A program made the position numbers and the translations under genes. Positions 19,705 through 28,933 of a stretch of DNA of 64,000 bases are shown here, one piece after another. Under the pieces are notes generated by a model. That model was not told the origin of the DNA, searched no databases, and saw nothing but the letters and a program-made list of their open reading frames with translations. Origin of the DNA: Puia dinghuensis. Lineage in GTDB: Bacteria; Bacteroidota; Bacteroidia; Chitinophagales; Chitinophagaceae. The stretch lies in contig JAMFSL010000006.1 in the NCBI GenBank assembly GCA_026225275.1, positions 27,751 to 91,750 of the forward strand. Reading direction: 5' to 3'. Position 1 is the first letter of the stretch. Every line of letters starts with the position of its first letter.

Positions 19705-20670
19705 CTCCCCGAAAACCTTAGCACCAACCGCCGCCCTGTATTTAGCCAGATTGATCAGCAGCACACTGATCAGGATCACCAACAATCCCCCCAGCTGGAT
19801 CAAAGACAAATGCTCACCGGCAAAAAATACCCCCAGCAGGACCGCCACAACCGGATTCACATACGCATGTGTGCTGACCTGCGTGGCAGGCCGTACCTGC
19901 AGCAGCCAGGTAAAGGCGCTATACCCTACCAGCGACCCCATCGTCACCAGATAGGCAATGGAAAGCCAGGAAGACAAGGGCACTTCCTGCGGACGGAATG
20001 ACACCCACTCGCGGCTACCCCAGCTCAATAAAATGAAGCATATTCCTGCCGACATCATTTGCCACCCCGCATTGACCGAATTGGAATTCCCCACAGCCTT
20101 GTATTTCGAATACAGCGACCCCGCAGCCCAGGAAATAGCACACAACACCAGTACAACCAGGGCGACCATCTCGCGGTGACGACCACCCGCAACGGATCCG
20201 TCCTGAACGTCACTACCCCAGAGCTTTTCCCCAAATAACATCAACACCCCGACGGAACCGACCAGCAAACCCACAATCGTAGCCTTACTCCTGAAATTCT
20301 CCGCCCATTTCCCTTTGTCCAGCACGACGAACCAGATAGGGCCTGCGGCCAGAAGGATCGCTGCCAGTGAACTGGAGACGTATTGTTCCGCCCAGATCAG
20401 CGCACCATTGCCGCCAACCAGCAACAACAACCCGCTCACAATGGCAGGCCTGATCACGCGCCAGGAGAAGATCTTTTCTCCGGTGATCACACACCACAAC
20501 AGCATCAGGATACCCGCGAGAAGATAGCGCAGACACCCTACCAGCATCGGCGGAATATGCTGAACCGACAATCGGATGAAAAAATAGGTGGAACCCCAGA
20601 CAAGATAGACAGTAGTAAATGCAGCCGCCACCTTCACCGCTGAAGGCGTCTGCCCGACAGTAGATGACAT
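19672..20670 (-). CDS. EamA/DMT-superfamily exporter
   Basis: 332 residues with about ten transmembrane helices and two EamA halves; the first has VYLVWGSTYFFIRLSVQHIPP and RYLLAGILMLLW, typical of the YedA/RhaT-like group. Likely an inner-membrane exporter of amino acids or other metabolites. It starts 4 bp after the Lrp/AsnC regulator ends, so the two are cotranscribed, and such regulator-exporter pairs often handle amino acid efflux. The last dozen residues (GERTRERPIYPR) are encoded within a dispersed repeat rather than family sequence, so the natural C-terminus has probably been replaced by repeat insertion or erosion. Confidence 0.88.
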   Translation of the reverse strand: MSSTVGQTPSAVKVAAAFTTVYLVWGSTYFFIRLSVQHIPPMLVGCLRYLLAGILMLLWCVITGEKIFSWRVIRPAIVSGLLLLVGGNGALIWAEQYVSSSLAAILLAAGPIWFVVLDKGKWAENFRSKATIVGLLVGSVGVLMLFGEKLWGSDVQDGSVAGGRHREMVALVVLVLCAISWAAGSLYSKYKAVGNSNSVNAGWQMMSAGICFILLSWGSREWVSFRPQEVPLSSWLSIAYLVTMGSLVGYSAFTWLLQVRPATQVSTHAYVNPVVAVLLGVFFAGEHLSLIQLGGLLVILISVLLINLAKYRAAVGAKVFGERTRERPIYPR

Positions 20671-20674
20671 AAAA

Positions 20675-21151
20675 TTATTTTTTAATGATAGGTATAACTA
20701 CCTTTTGTTGTTCTTTGATCGTCTCGAGCACGATCGTCGTTTTCGTAGATTGTATAGTAGGAATCTTCGCGAATTTGTTCCGCATCAACGCCATCAGTTC
20801 CGCCGAATCGGCCGTCCTCACCTTGACCAGCCAGCAATCCTCGCCCGCAATAATATGCACCTCCTGCACTTCCTCTATTTTGGCCAATGCTGCCCCCATC
20901 TCTCCCCTGTCGAACGCTTCCGAAGTACGGATGAACACGAAGGCCAGCAATCTTTGCCCCACTGCGGCCGGATTGATACTCGTCGTATAATGCTGGATCA
21001 CCTGCTTCTGCTCCAGCTTCTTCACTCGCTCCAGCACAGCGGATGGCGCCATCTCCAGCTGCTTGGCCATATCCACATTCGAGATCCGGGCATTCTCCTG
21101 CATCAGCCGCAGGATCCGCAGATCGATATTATCCAACGCAAATTCCATCAT
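20675..21151 (-). CDS. Lrp/AsnC-family transcriptional regulator
   Basis: 158 residues, the normal size. An N-terminal helix-turn-helix (LDNIDLRILRLMQENARISN, then AKQLEMAPSAVLERVKKLE) is followed by the RAM/AsnC ligand domain (LLAFVFIRTS, VQEVHIIAGEDCWLVKVRT). It would be an octameric or dimeric amino-acid-responsive regulator. It precedes the EamA exporter in the same operon. Two palindromes of Lrp type lie 24-68 bp upstream of its ATG, suggesting autoregulation. Adjacent ATG codons (21151 and 21148) both serve as possible starts. Confidence 0.93.
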   Translation of the reverse strand: MMEFALDNIDLRILRLMQENARISNVDMAKQLEMAPSAVLERVKKLEQKQVIQHYTTSINPAAVGQRLLAFVFIRTSEAFDRGEMGAALAKIEEVQEVHIIAGEDCWLVKVRTADSAELMALMRNKFAKIPTIQSTKTTIVLETIKEQQKVVIPIIKK

Positions 21152-21174
21152 TATGCTATAAATATACTAATAAT

Positions 21175-21219
21175 TAGAATTAAATTCCAAATAAAATTAT
21201 AAAACAGAATTTAATTCTG
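21175..21219 (-). promoter_or_regulatory. Two Lrp-type palindromic operators
   Basis: CAGAATTTAATTCTG (21205-21219) matches 13 of 15 positions of the Lrp consensus YAGHAWATTWTDCTR and is the core of a perfect 17-bp palindrome (21204-21220). A second copy of the inner element, GAATTAAATTC, is at 21177-21187. Their centres are 30 bp apart, about three helical turns, on the same DNA face. Confidence 0.65.
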
Positions 21220-21243
21220 TTAAAACTGCGCCACAGACGCTCC

Positions 21244-23070
21244 TCAGTGCTCCGCAGCCCCCTGCACTCCATGCTCCGCCTTGAAACGCTTCCGGTTGCT
21301 CAGGTACACGATCACCTTATGCTCCAGCCAGTGATGCAGCGGCACCAATACTGCCGCGAGCGCGACCTTGATCAACAGAACCTTCCACGGCTCGTCATTC
21401 GTCCAGCCCTGGATCTGTTTATCTGTCAGGAGAATAATAAATTCGAAAAGAAAGATAAAGGACAAAAAACCCAGCGTCCGGATCACAGAAGGCGGTACCG
21501 CCAGCCAGCCCATCATGACCAGTGCGATGAACAGCACGACCAGTCCCACGGTAAAGCCCATATATTGCACATTGTGCCGGTGCTCCCGTGCAAGTTCCTC
21601 CTCCCGTGCCTCCCGATCCCGCCGCCTGTTGTCATTATCCACTTCCAGTTTCAGCAGGTCCGCCTCCCGGGCCAGGCTCCGCAGACTGTCCGCATTCCTG
21701 ACATATTCCACATGATACACATAAGCCTGCTGATAATCGTGCACTCCCGAATAAAGGCTATCCAGATTTTGCGCCGCAGTCTCTATTAACCTCAGGCTAC
21801 CGGTTGCCTTTCCTATAGCCTCTTCCTTCAGGTAATACTGCGCAGCCCGCTGCCCATCCAGTTTTTTCCGGTAGAAATAACCTGCATCATCATACAGGGA
21901 TGCCCTGGCGTAAGGGCTGCCCTTGCTATCCATCTCCCGCTCAGCCTTGTTGAAATAAAAGCCCGCTGAATCCAGTCTCCCCATTCGCACATAAGCATCC
22001 GCGTAACACTGATCGATAAAATAGCGCAGCCCCGCCCGATCTATATAATCCAGAACCAGCGGATGCACATTCATGTAGGCCATCCCCTTCGCATACTGCT
22101 GGCTGTTCAAATACAAACTGAAAATATCGAAATAGGCCTGGATATCTGCCAGATCATAGTGAATACTATCTCCGATCGCCGCCTCATGTTCATAGGCGCC
22201 CAGCGCGATATCATATTCCTTCTTCTCCGCAAACAGTTTCCCTATCTGGCTATAGTCATTCGCCAGATCGTCGAAATGGCGCATTGTCCGGTCCAGCTCC
22301 TCCATCCTTAACGCATAGTCGATCGCCTTATCATCCGAATGAATACTCGCATAAAAATAAGAAAGACGTTCCGCCACACACCGTATCAATGGGTCCTTTT
22401 TACTTTGTTCCGCCACATCCAAGGCTTTCAGATAATTCCTGAAGGCAGACAATTTTTCATTCCTGGCATTATACGAATTACCAAGCGACGCATAAGCCAA
22501 CACCTTCAGCGAATCATCCTCCCCCTCCTCCGCCAATACAACCGCCTGATTACTGTACCCAAGCGCCCGCGCATCATCACCCTGCAGTCGGCACACCCGC
22601 GCTAACGCGCAATAACTGTACACCAGACCCGCATCCAGTTTCTCCTCCTGGGCAATATCTTCTGCCCGGTGAAAATTTTCCATTGCCCGTTCCGGATCAC
22701 CTGCCTGTCCCCCGTTCTGGGATAACCGCTCGCCATTGCCAATATAAGTCCTGATCATCAGCATCCTGTCACGGCTCATCTCAGCCGCTTCAACAGCCTG
22801 CCGCCCATATGCCTCCGATTGCATACTGTCCTGCCCATAATAATAAGTGGCCAGTAAAATAAACCACCGAGCCTTCTCAGGCAGTGTCGTCGCATGGGAC
22901 AGTTCCCGCCGGAGGCTATCCGGCCAATAATCGAATAATATCGCTGAACGTGTTTTGGGCTGAGCGTGTATTCCCTGGCCCATTAAAAGAAAGGCAACCG
23001 GCAGGAACAGGATAAAGTACCCCGGGAACCGGAAGGATAGCCGGCCGATCCAGGAAGATAAGATGGACAT
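21244..23070 (-). CDS. TPR-repeat protein with C-terminal membrane segments
   Basis: 608 residues. The N-terminus carries a hydrophobic signal (YFILFLPVAFLLMGQGIHAQ). Tetratricopeptide-like helical repeats fill about 45-460 (AYGRQAVEAAEMSRD, ALGYSNQAVVLAEEGEDDS, AFRNYLKALDVAEQSKKDP). A charged coiled coil follows (ADLLKLEVDNDNRRRDREAR), then three hydrophobic helices (MGFTVGLVVLFIALVMMGW, TLGFLSFIFLFEFIILLTD, VLLIKVALAAVLVPLHHWL). The layout resembles TPR sensor kinases of Bacteroidota with the kinase domain missing; no catalytic or DNA-binding module is present. Probably a periplasmic scaffold or sensor. The XRE regulator is the next gene upstream on the same strand. Specific function unknown. 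Confidence 0.8.
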   Translation of the reverse strand: MSILSSWIGRLSFRFPGYFILFLPVAFLLMGQGIHAQPKTRSAILFDYWPDSLRRELSHATTLPEKARWFILLATYYYGQDSMQSEAYGRQAVEAAEMSRDRMLMIRTYIGNGERLSQNGGQAGDPERAMENFHRAEDIAQEEKLDAGLVYSYCALARVCRLQGDDARALGYSNQAVVLAEEGEDDSLKVLAYASLGNSYNARNEKLSAFRNYLKALDVAEQSKKDPLIRCVAERLSYFYASIHSDDKAIDYALRMEELDRTMRHFDDLANDYSQIGKLFAEKKEYDIALGAYEHEAAIGDSIHYDLADIQAYFDIFSLYLNSQQYAKGMAYMNVHPLVLDYIDRAGLRYFIDQCYADAYVRMGRLDSAGFYFNKAEREMDSKGSPYARASLYDDAGYFYRKKLDGQRAAQYYLKEEAIGKATGSLRLIETAAQNLDSLYSGVHDYQQAYVYHVEYVRNADSLRSLAREADLLKLEVDNDNRRRDREAREEELAREHRHNVQYMGFTVGLVVLFIALVMMGWLAVPPSVIRTLGFLSFIFLFEFIILLTDKQIQGWTNDEPWKVLLIKVALAAVLVPLHHWLEHKVIVYLSNRKRFKAEHGVQGAAEH

Positions 23071-23148
23071 AGTATATTTTTTTTCAATAAACGATTAAAG
23101 ATACTAAAACCATCTTTTATGCAACGGATGCCCGGTAAAAGACAAAAC

Positions 23149-23364
23149 TCAGGAGCTTCGCGTAGGAATAAGCAGCTCCCTGATGTCCACATCAAGCGCC
23201 AACGCAATCTCCCGCAACAGTTTTAATGTAGGCTGAAATTCATTGTTGCAAATCCGCGTAACGCTGTTGGGCGCTATGCCTACTCTGATCGCCAGGTCTT
23301 TATGCGATATATCTTTTTCTGCTAAGACAGCCTTGATCCTGTTAATTTTAATCTTTTTTTCCAT
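23149..23364 (-). CDS. Small XRE-family helix-turn-helix regulator
   Basis: 71 residues from ATG 23364; the frame continues to a TTG at 23388, which would add a non-conserved tail. Nearly the whole protein is a Cro/CI-type domain (NRIKAVLAEKDISHKDLAIR, VGIAPNSVTRICNNEFQPTL, REIALALDVDIRELL). It has no ligand domain. It precedes the TPR membrane protein on the same strand with 78 bp between. A small inverted repeat (AAATACG/CGTATTT) is about 106 bp upstream and could be its operator. Confidence 0.85.
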   Translation of the reverse strand: MEKKIKINRIKAVLAEKDISHKDLAIRVGIAPNSVTRICNNEFQPTLKLLREIALALDVDIRELLIPTRSS

Positions 23365-23469
23365 TTCTTCTGGCAGTTTGAGGGGCAAGACAATTTAGGC
23401 TATTTCTGGTATAACCAACACGCAAAAGCGAAGATAAGCTTCTATGAATCAACGCCTTCCAAATTTAAG

Positions 23470-23488
23470 AAATACGTTATGCGTATTT
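23470..23488. repeat. Inverted repeat upstream of the XRE gene
   Basis: AAATACG (23470-23476) and CGTATTT (23482-23488) flank the 5-bp centre TTATG. It is a possible operator for the neighbouring XRE regulator. The surrounding 450-bp region (23365-23877) holds no convincing gene. Confidence 0.35.
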
Positions 23489-23581
23489 TTCAATCAGTAC
23501 AAGGTATCATAAAATGATTTTTACGTATCTTACGATCGACACAAAAATTTGGTTAAGGCTCTGGGATTTTATTACACTTCT

Positions 23582-23610
23582 ATCAGGGGAGGGCCCCGCT
23601 TTCCCCTGAT
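23582..23610 (+). terminator. GC-rich hairpin in the XRE-araB intergenic region
   Basis: ATCAGGGGA (23582-23590) pairs with TCCCCTGAT (23602-23610) around an 11-nt GC-rich loop and is followed by CTCTTTCC. The T-run is poor. It insulates the divergent XRE and araB units, but no upstream plus-strand gene exists for it to terminate. Confidence 0.3.
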
Positions 23611-23735
23611 CTCTTTCCATTATCATCGCAGCAAAAAATCGGCCCGGCAGCGATGCCCCTGGAAGGCCTTTGTCCGGATAGGGCTGATAGGCCCGGCAAA
23701 ATTGCTTAAAATCTTTCGCCTTTCTTCCTAATAAT

Positions 23736-23765
23736 AAGATTAGTAGCCCGAACAAGATTAGTAGC
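23736..23765 (+). promoter_or_regulatory. Tandem 12-bp repeat upstream of araB, candidate AraR site
   Basis: AAGATTAGTAGC is present at 23736-23747 and again, identical, at 23754-23765 (18-bp period). An inverted half, ATCTAAT, follows at about 23772. The cluster is about 110-140 bp upstream of the araB ATG and is the only exact repeat of this length in the araB leader. Confidence 0.45.
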
Positions 23766-23877
23766 TCACAAATCTAATGCAGATCCCCCGACTATTATAC
23801 TCTCAAAATATTTTTTTACAACCGAAGAAATAAATGTTATTTTGACGGATATTAATTGCATCTTATATAATAGCAAT

Positions 23878-25527
23878 ATGCAAAAAGAGAACTTTGTACT
23901 CGGCGTAGATTATGGAACAGATTCCGTCCGCTCACTCCTCGTCAACGCCGCCGACGGCGCCGAAATCGCCTCAGCCGTCTTTTACTATCCACGCTGGAAA
24001 GACGGCCTGTATTGCAAGCCTTCGGAAAACCGCTTCCGCCAGCATCCCCTCGATTATATTGAAGGTCTGGAACAGACCATCCGCGCCTGCCTCGCTCAGG
24101 CCGGCCCCGCCGCAGCCCGCAACGTAGCGGCTATCTCCATCGATACTACCGGATCTACCCCCGTCGCCGTAGACGAGACGGGTACCCCGCTGGGACTACT
24201 GCCAGAATTCAGCGACAATCCCAACGCCCTTTTCGTGCTGTGGAAAGACCATACCGCCGTAGGAGAAGCTACCGCCATCAATGCCCATGCCGCCACTTTG
24301 CCTACTAACTATCTGCAGTTCGTCGGAGGCATCTATTCCTCCGAATGGTTCTGGGCCAAATTACTGCACATCCTGCGTGCCGACCCTGCTGTCAGGGCAG
24401 CCTGCTATTCCTGGGTTGAACACTGCGACTGGATACCCTTTCTGCTGACCGGCGGCCACCATGTGTCTGAAATGAAAAGAGGCGTCTGCGCAGCCGGCCA
24501 TAAGGCCCTTTGGGCAAAAGACTTTAGCGCAGGAGGCTTCCCCCCCGATAGCTTCTTCTCCTCTCTGGACCCATTACTCAAGGGCTTTACGTCCCGTTTA
24601 TATACTGAGACTTATACTTCCGATCAATCCGCAGGCACTCTCTGTCCCGAATGGGCCAGCCGTCTCGGCCTTTCCACCAACGTCATCATCGGCGTAGGCG
24701 CCTTCGATGCTCACATGGGCGCCGTCGGCGGCCAGATCGAACCCTATCACCTCAGCAAGGTCATGGGCACCTCCACCTGCGATATGCTCGTCGCCCCCCT
24801 CCACGAAGTGGAAGGCCGCCTCATCAAAGGTATCTGCGGGCAGGTACCCGGTTCGGTCATCCCCGGCATGATGGGTATGGAAGCCGGCCAGTCCGCATTC
24901 GGGGACGCCTACGCCTGGTTCAGAGATCTCCTGTCCTGGCCCTTGCAGCAGCTACTGCCCTCGGAGTCCGGTATCATCGACCGTATCATCCCTGAACTCG
25001 GCCGCCAGGCTGCTGCCCTCGAGCCCGGCCCACAGGACGAACTGGCCCTCGACTGGTTCAACGGCCGCCGTACCCCCGATGCCAATCAATGGCTCAAAGG
25101 AGCCATCACCGGCCTAGACCTGGGTAGCGATGCCCCACGGTTGTTCCGCGCTATCGTCGAAGCAACCTGCTTCGGCGCCCGGGCCATCGTCGACCGCTTT
25201 ACCGAAGAAGGCGTCCCCATCCGCGGCCTCATCGGTCTCGGTGGCGTAGCCAAAAAATCCCCCTTCATCATGCAAATGATGGCGGACGTCATGGACAGAC
25301 CCATTCGCATCCATGCTTCAGAACAAACCTGCGCCCTCGGCGCTGCCATGTTCGCAGCCACTGCCGCCGGCCTCTATCCGAAAGTAGAAGATGCCATGGC
25401 CGCCATCGGCCAGGGTTTCGACACCACCTATACGCCTGACTCCAATCGCGCGGCCATCTATGCCGGCCGCCTCCGCGACTATCAGGCATTAGGACAATTT
25501 ATCCAATCGACAACCAAAGAAAAATGA
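23878..25527 (+). CDS. araB: Ribulokinase
   Basis: 549 residues from ATG 23878; the frame opens at a TTG (23842) whose 12 extra residues are not kinase-like. FGGY kinase converting L-ribulose to L-ribulose 5-phosphate. The N-terminus NFVLGVDYGTDSVRSL is the family phosphate-binding loop. Further on, AISIDTTGSTPVAVDETG, LFVLWKDHTA, MGTSTCDMLV and GLIGLGGVAKKSPFIMQMMADV distinguish ribulokinase from xylulokinase. First gene of araBDA-araR; its TGA stop overlaps the araD ATG (ATGA), implying translational coupling. Confidence 0.96.
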   Translation: MQKENFVLGVDYGTDSVRSLLVNAADGAEIASAVFYYPRWKDGLYCKPSENRFRQHPLDYIEGLEQTIRACLAQAGPAAARNVAAISIDTTGSTPVAVDETGTPLGLLPEFSDNPNALFVLWKDHTAVGEATAINAHAATLPTNYLQFVGGIYSSEWFWAKLLHILRADPAVRAACYSWVEHCDWIPFLLTGGHHVSEMKRGVCAAGHKALWAKDFSAGGFPPDSFFSSLDPLLKGFTSRLYTETYTSDQSAGTLCPEWASRLGLSTNVIIGVGAFDAHMGAVGGQIEPYHLSKVMGTSTCDMLVAPLHEVEGRLIKGICGQVPGSVIPGMMGMEAGQSAFGDAYAWFRDLLSWPLQQLLPSESGIIDRIIPELGRQAAALEPGPQDELALDWFNGRRTPDANQWLKGAITGLDLGSDAPRLFRAIVEATCFGARAIVDRFTEEGVPIRGLIGLGGVAKKSPFIMQMMADVMDRPIRIHASEQTCALGAAMFAATAAGLYPKVEDAMAAIGQGFDTTYTPDSNRAAIYAGRLRDYQALGQFIQSTTKEK

Positions 25528-26222
25528 GTAAATACACCCACATCCAGGAGGAAGCCTATGAAGCCAACCGGCAACTGCCAAAGCTCGGCCTGGTCCTCTT
25601 CACCTTCGGCAACGTCAGCGCCGCCGACCGCGACCTCGGCGTTTTCGCCATCAAACCCAGCGGCGTTCCTTATGAAGACCTTTCACCTGAAAAAATGGTC
25701 ATCGCAGACTTCGAAGGAAAAACCGTCAAGGGCAAACTACGGCCGTCCTCAGATACATTGACCCACGCCGTTCTCTACAAACATTGGGAAAAGATCGGCG
25801 GCATCGCCCATACCCACTCCACCTACGCAACAGCGTGGGCTCAGTCGCAACGGGATATTCCCATCTTCGGGACAACCCATGCCGACCATAACACAGTCGA
25901 CATCCCCTGCGCCCCTCCCATGAATGACGAGATGATCCGGGGTGACTACGAATACCAGACAGGATTTCAAATCATGAACGTCTTCCGCGATAAAAAACTC
26001 GACTACAAAGAAGTGGAAATGGTCCTGGTCGGAAATCACGCTCCCTTCACCTGGGGCAAATCAGCGGAAAAGGCAGTCTACAACTCTGCCGTGCTGGAAT
26101 CCATCGCGCAGATGGCCTACCTCACCATGCAGATCGACGTCAACGCCCCCAGGCTAAAAGACGCGCTGATCAATAAACACTATCAACGCAAACACGGCCC
26201 CAACTCTTATTACGGACAATAA
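25524..26222 (+). CDS. araD: L-ribulose-5-phosphate 4-epimerase
   Basis: 232 residues, class II aldolase/AraD family. It converts L-ribulose 5-phosphate to D-xylulose 5-phosphate, joining arabinose and xylose breakdown. Zinc ligands His96 and His98 ([14 protein letters not shown]) and His172 (GNHAPFTWG) are present, with GNVSAADRD and [10 protein letters not shown] for phosphate binding and [11 protein letters not shown]. It overlaps araB by 4 bp and ends 16 bp before araA. Note GNVSAAD follows LVLFTFGN, the normal spacing for the family. Confidence 0.96.
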   Translation: MSKYTHIQEEAYEANRQLPKLGLVLFTFGNVSAADRDLGVFAIKPSGVPYEDLSPEKMVIADFEGKTVKGKLRPSSDTLTHAVLYKHWEKIGGIAHTHSTYATAWAQSQRDIPIFGTTHADHNTVDIPCAPPMNDEMIRGDYEYQTGFQIMNVFRDKKLDYKEVEMVLVGNHAPFTWGKSAEKAVYNSAVLESIAQMAYLTMQIDVNAPRLKDALINKHYQRKHGPNSYYGQ

Positions 26223-26238
26223 TCACCAACCAGTTAAT

Positions 26239-27735
26239 ATGGACTTAAAAAAATTCGAGGTCTGGTTCGTCACCGGCAGCCAACACCTCTACGGAGAAGA
26301 AACCTTACAACAAGTAGCACAACATTCCCAGACGATTGCATCGGCACTCAACAGCGCCGCGCAAATTCCCGTTAAGGTCGTGTACAAACCCACCGTCAAG
26401 TCACCGGAAGAGATCTACCAAATCTGCCAGGAGGCCAACATGACCGCCAACTGCATCGGCATCATCGCCTGGATGCACACCTTCTCCCCCGCCAAAATGT
26501 GGATCGGCGGCCTGAGAGTGCTGCAAAAACCACTGGTACATCTGCACACCCAGTTCAATCGCGATATCCCCTGGAAGGACATCGATATGGATTTCATGAA
26601 CCTCAACCAGAGCGCCCATGGCGACAGGGAATTCGGCTTCATCATGAGCCGCATGCGCCTCGACCGCAGGGTCATCACCGGCCACTGGAAAGACCCGGAA
26701 ACCCTCGAATCCCTCAACACCTGGGCCCGCGCCGCCGCCGGCTGGCATGACTGGCAGGGCGCTAAATTCGCTCGCTTCGGTGACAATATGCGCCAGGTGG
26801 CCGTCACAGAAGGCGATAAGGTCGAAGCAGAGCTACAATTCGGCTACTCGGTCAACACTTACGGCATCGGCGACCTCGTAAAAGTCATCAACGATACCAC
26901 CGACACCGCAGTCGATAAACTCGTCAAAGAATATGACGAGACCTACACGCTTGCCCCTTCCCTCCGTAAAGGCGCCGCCGCTCATTCCTCACTGCGCGAT
27001 GCAGCCAGGATCGAATTGGGCCTCCGCCACTTCCTGCAGGACGGCGGCTTCAAGGGCTTCACCGATACCTTCGAAGACCTCCACGGCATGACGCAGTTGC
27101 CGGGCATCGCCGCCCAACGTCTCATGGGCAGCGGTTATGGATTCGCGGGAGAAGGGGACTGGAAGACAGCTGCACTCGTGCGCGCCATGAAAGTCATGGG
27201 GTCCGGGCTCCAGGGCGGCAACTCCTTCATGGAAGACTACACCTACCATTTCGAACCCGGCAATAACCTCGTTCTCGGCGCTCACATGCTGGAGATCTGC
27301 GAGTCGATCGCCGACGGCAAGCCGTCCTGCGAAATCCATCCCCTTGGAATCGGCGGAAAAGCGGATCCTGTCCGACTGGTCTTCAACTCCGCCGCCGGCC
27401 CCGCCCTCAATGCCTCGATCGTCGACATGGGCAACCGCTTCCGGCTCATCGTCAACGAAGTGCAGGCTGTAACCCCAGCCCATCCTTTACCCAAACTGCC
27501 CGTCGCACGCGTCCTCTGGCAACCTTATCCCGACATGCGGACGGGCTGCTCGGCCTGGATCATCGCCGGCGGCGCCCACCATACCTGCTATAGCCAGAAC
27601 CTCACTACCGGCCACCTGCGCGATTTCGCCGACATGGCCGGCATTGAACTGGCCCACATCGGGAAACATACAGAACTGTATAGGTTCAGGGACGAATTGC
27701 GATGGAATGAGGCATATTATCAATTGAAAAAATAG
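26239..27735 (+). CDS. araA: L-arabinose isomerase
   Basis: 498 residues, the family length. It isomerises L-arabinose to L-ribulose using Mn2+. The N-terminus [20 protein letters not shown] is diagnostic. Metal ligands are visible: Glu in DTFEDLHGM, Glu in [10 protein letters not shown], His in [10 protein letters not shown] and His in [11 protein letters not shown]. Third gene of the operon; the AraR-type regulator starts 65 bp downstream. Confidence 0.97.
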   Translation: MDLKKFEVWFVTGSQHLYGEETLQQVAQHSQTIASALNSAAQIPVKVVYKPTVKSPEEIYQICQEANMTANCIGIIAWMHTFSPAKMWIGGLRVLQKPLVHLHTQFNRDIPWKDIDMDFMNLNQSAHGDREFGFIMSRMRLDRRVITGHWKDPETLESLNTWARAAAGWHDWQGAKFARFGDNMRQVAVTEGDKVEAELQFGYSVNTYGIGDLVKVINDTTDTAVDKLVKEYDETYTLAPSLRKGAAAHSSLRDAARIELGLRHFLQDGGFKGFTDTFEDLHGMTQLPGIAAQRLMGSGYGFAGEGDWKTAALVRAMKVMGSGLQGGNSFMEDYTYHFEPGNNLVLGAHMLEICESIADGKPSCEIHPLGIGGKADPVRLVFNSAAGPALNASIVDMGNRFRLIVNEVQAVTPAHPLPKLPVARVLWQPYPDMRTGCSAWIIAGGAHHTCYSQNLTTGHLRDFADMAGIELAHIGKHTELYRFRDELRWNEAYYQLKK

Positions 27736-27800
27736 CCGAAATGTACTACATTCACTAACCTATTGAAATATCACCTTCGTAAAAAACCTATTCGCATTCC

Positions 27801-28508
27801 ATGAATCGCTACCCGGGAGAAACCCGCACACTTATCGCCGTCGACTGTATTATTTTCGGCTTCGACGGCAGTGCTATCAAGCTATTGCTCATCCAGAGAG
27901 GACTCAAACCGGAGAAAGGCAAGTGGAGCCTCATGGGCGGCTTCCTGCAACCCGACGAAGACCTGCAACAGGCCGCCGACCGCGTCCTTAAAAAACTCAC
28001 CGGCCTGGAAGGAGTCTACATGGAACAGATGAAGGCCTTCGGTGACCCCAATCGCGACCCCGTAGAGAGAACCCTTAGCGTCGCCTATTTCGCCCTCATC
28101 GATATCCATCGGTACGAAAAACAACTCAGCGCCGACTACCACGCCGAATGGTTTCACGTCAATTCGATGCCGGAACTCGTCTTCGATCACAATGAAATGG
28201 TCGAGATAGCCAAAAAACAACTCCGCTACAAAGCCGCCCTCCACCCCATCCTCTTCGAACTGCTCCCCCCACGATTCACTATCCCCCAGCTGCAAATGCT
28301 CTACGAAGGCATCTACGGTACGAATTTCGACAATCGCAACTTTAGCCGTAAAGTGCTGTCCACCGAATTACTCATCAAACAAAAAGAAAAGGATAAATCC
28401 GGCTCCAAAAAAGGCGCCTACTTCTACCGGCTGGATAAAAGGAAGTACAAAGCCAATTTCCACGCCTTCCTCAATTTTATACCCAACCCGGACAAACTCC
28501 TGCTCTAA
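27801..28508 (+). CDS. araR: Nudix-type transcriptional regulator AraR
   Basis: 235 residues. Residues 10-150 form a Nudix fold (TLIAVDCIIFGFDG, LLLIQRGLKPEKGKWSLMGG), but the catalytic REXXEE of the Nudix box is replaced by DRVLKKLTG, so hydrolysis is unlikely. The C-terminal third (TIPQLQMLYEGIYGTNFDNR, SRKVLSTELL, GAYFYRLDKRKY) is the winged helix of NrtR-like regulators. In Bacteroides a regulator of exactly this architecture (AraR) represses arabinose genes and responds to L-arabinose. Position directly after araA in the same direction supports that identity here. It would control araBDA from sites upstream of araB. Confidence 0.88.
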   Translation: MNRYPGETRTLIAVDCIIFGFDGSAIKLLLIQRGLKPEKGKWSLMGGFLQPDEDLQQAADRVLKKLTGLEGVYMEQMKAFGDPNRDPVERTLSVAYFALIDIHRYEKQLSADYHAEWFHVNSMPELVFDHNEMVEIAKKQLRYKAALHPILFELLPPRFTIPQLQMLYEGIYGTNFDNRNFSRKVLSTELLIKQKEKDKSGSKKGAYFYRLDKRKYKANFHAFLNFIPNPDKLLL

Positions 28509-28540
28509 ACAGCCAAATGCGTACGAAATACACATCTCTG

Positions 28541-28690
28541 CCCTGCCCGACCACAAAGCTGTCCTTAGAGCTTCGGCAAGGCTTCGTCCCTCGCCTTCCC
28601 TCGCTCGTACCCTTCGGTTCCCTCGCTCGTACCCTTCGGTTCCCTCGCTCGTACCCTTCGGTTCCCTCGGGTATTTCGGACGTGACCCCT
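28541..28690. repeat. Dispersed GC-rich repeat, copy 2, with three tandem 22-bp units
   Basis: Starts CTGCCCGACC and shares ordered blocks with 19536-19690. It contains three exact 22-bp tandem units at 28598-28619, 28620-28641 and 28642-28663, each beginning CCCTCGCTCGTACCC and ending TTCGGTT; copy 1 has a single unit. It lies just after the araR stop. All predicted small proteins here are readings of the repeat. Confidence 0.75.
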
Positions 28691-28871
28691 CCATCCCACC
28701 GCACGGAGCTGGCGCTTCTAATATCGACCGGTCCCTCGCCCGGTCTCTTCTCGAACGTCCTCTTGCCCGTAATTAGTTACTTAGTAACGCGCAAAACTTG
28801 CATTTTCCAACGAGAATAGTACATTTGACAGTTATCTGACCCGACAACACTTCCAACTTCATTTATATTTT

Positions 28872-28879
28872 TAGTTTTG
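28872..28879 (+). promoter_or_regulatory. Exact -7 box TAGTTTTG
   Basis: Matches TAnnTTTG exactly, but no clear TTTG lies 19-21 bp upstream. A strong terminator begins 22 bp downstream, so any transcript from here would be about 50 nt long unless it reads through toward the TonB receptor. Confidence 0.3.
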
Positions 28880-28900
28880 AATGGTCACAAGTCGTGACGC

Positions 28901-28933
28901 GAGGGGAATGTCTATTCCCCTCTTTCATTTTTT
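28901..28933 (+). terminator. Intrinsic terminator downstream of araR
   Basis: GAGGGGAAT (28901-28909) and ATTCCCCTC (28914-28922) form a 9-bp perfect stem with a GTCT loop, followed by TTTCATTTTTT. This is a textbook intrinsic terminator. It ends the ara operon or a short transcript starting just upstream. Confidence 0.8.

Noticed and set aside
19449..19727. 92-residue minus-strand frame downstream of the EamA gene
   Set aside because: Composition and sequence are those of the dispersed repeat, and it overlaps the EamA 3' end.
23507..23755. 82-residue minus-strand frame between the XRE gene and araB
   Set aside because: TTG start, no homology features, and it overlaps the candidate AraR repeat.
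28598..28663. Tandem repeats considered as a CRISPR array
   Set aside because: Units are contiguous 22-mers with no unique spacers and no cas genes nearby.
28517..28819. Open frames on both strands across the tandem repeat (up to 108 residues)
   Set aside because: They are translations of the 22-bp repeat with no family features, and similar frames arise at the other repeat copy.
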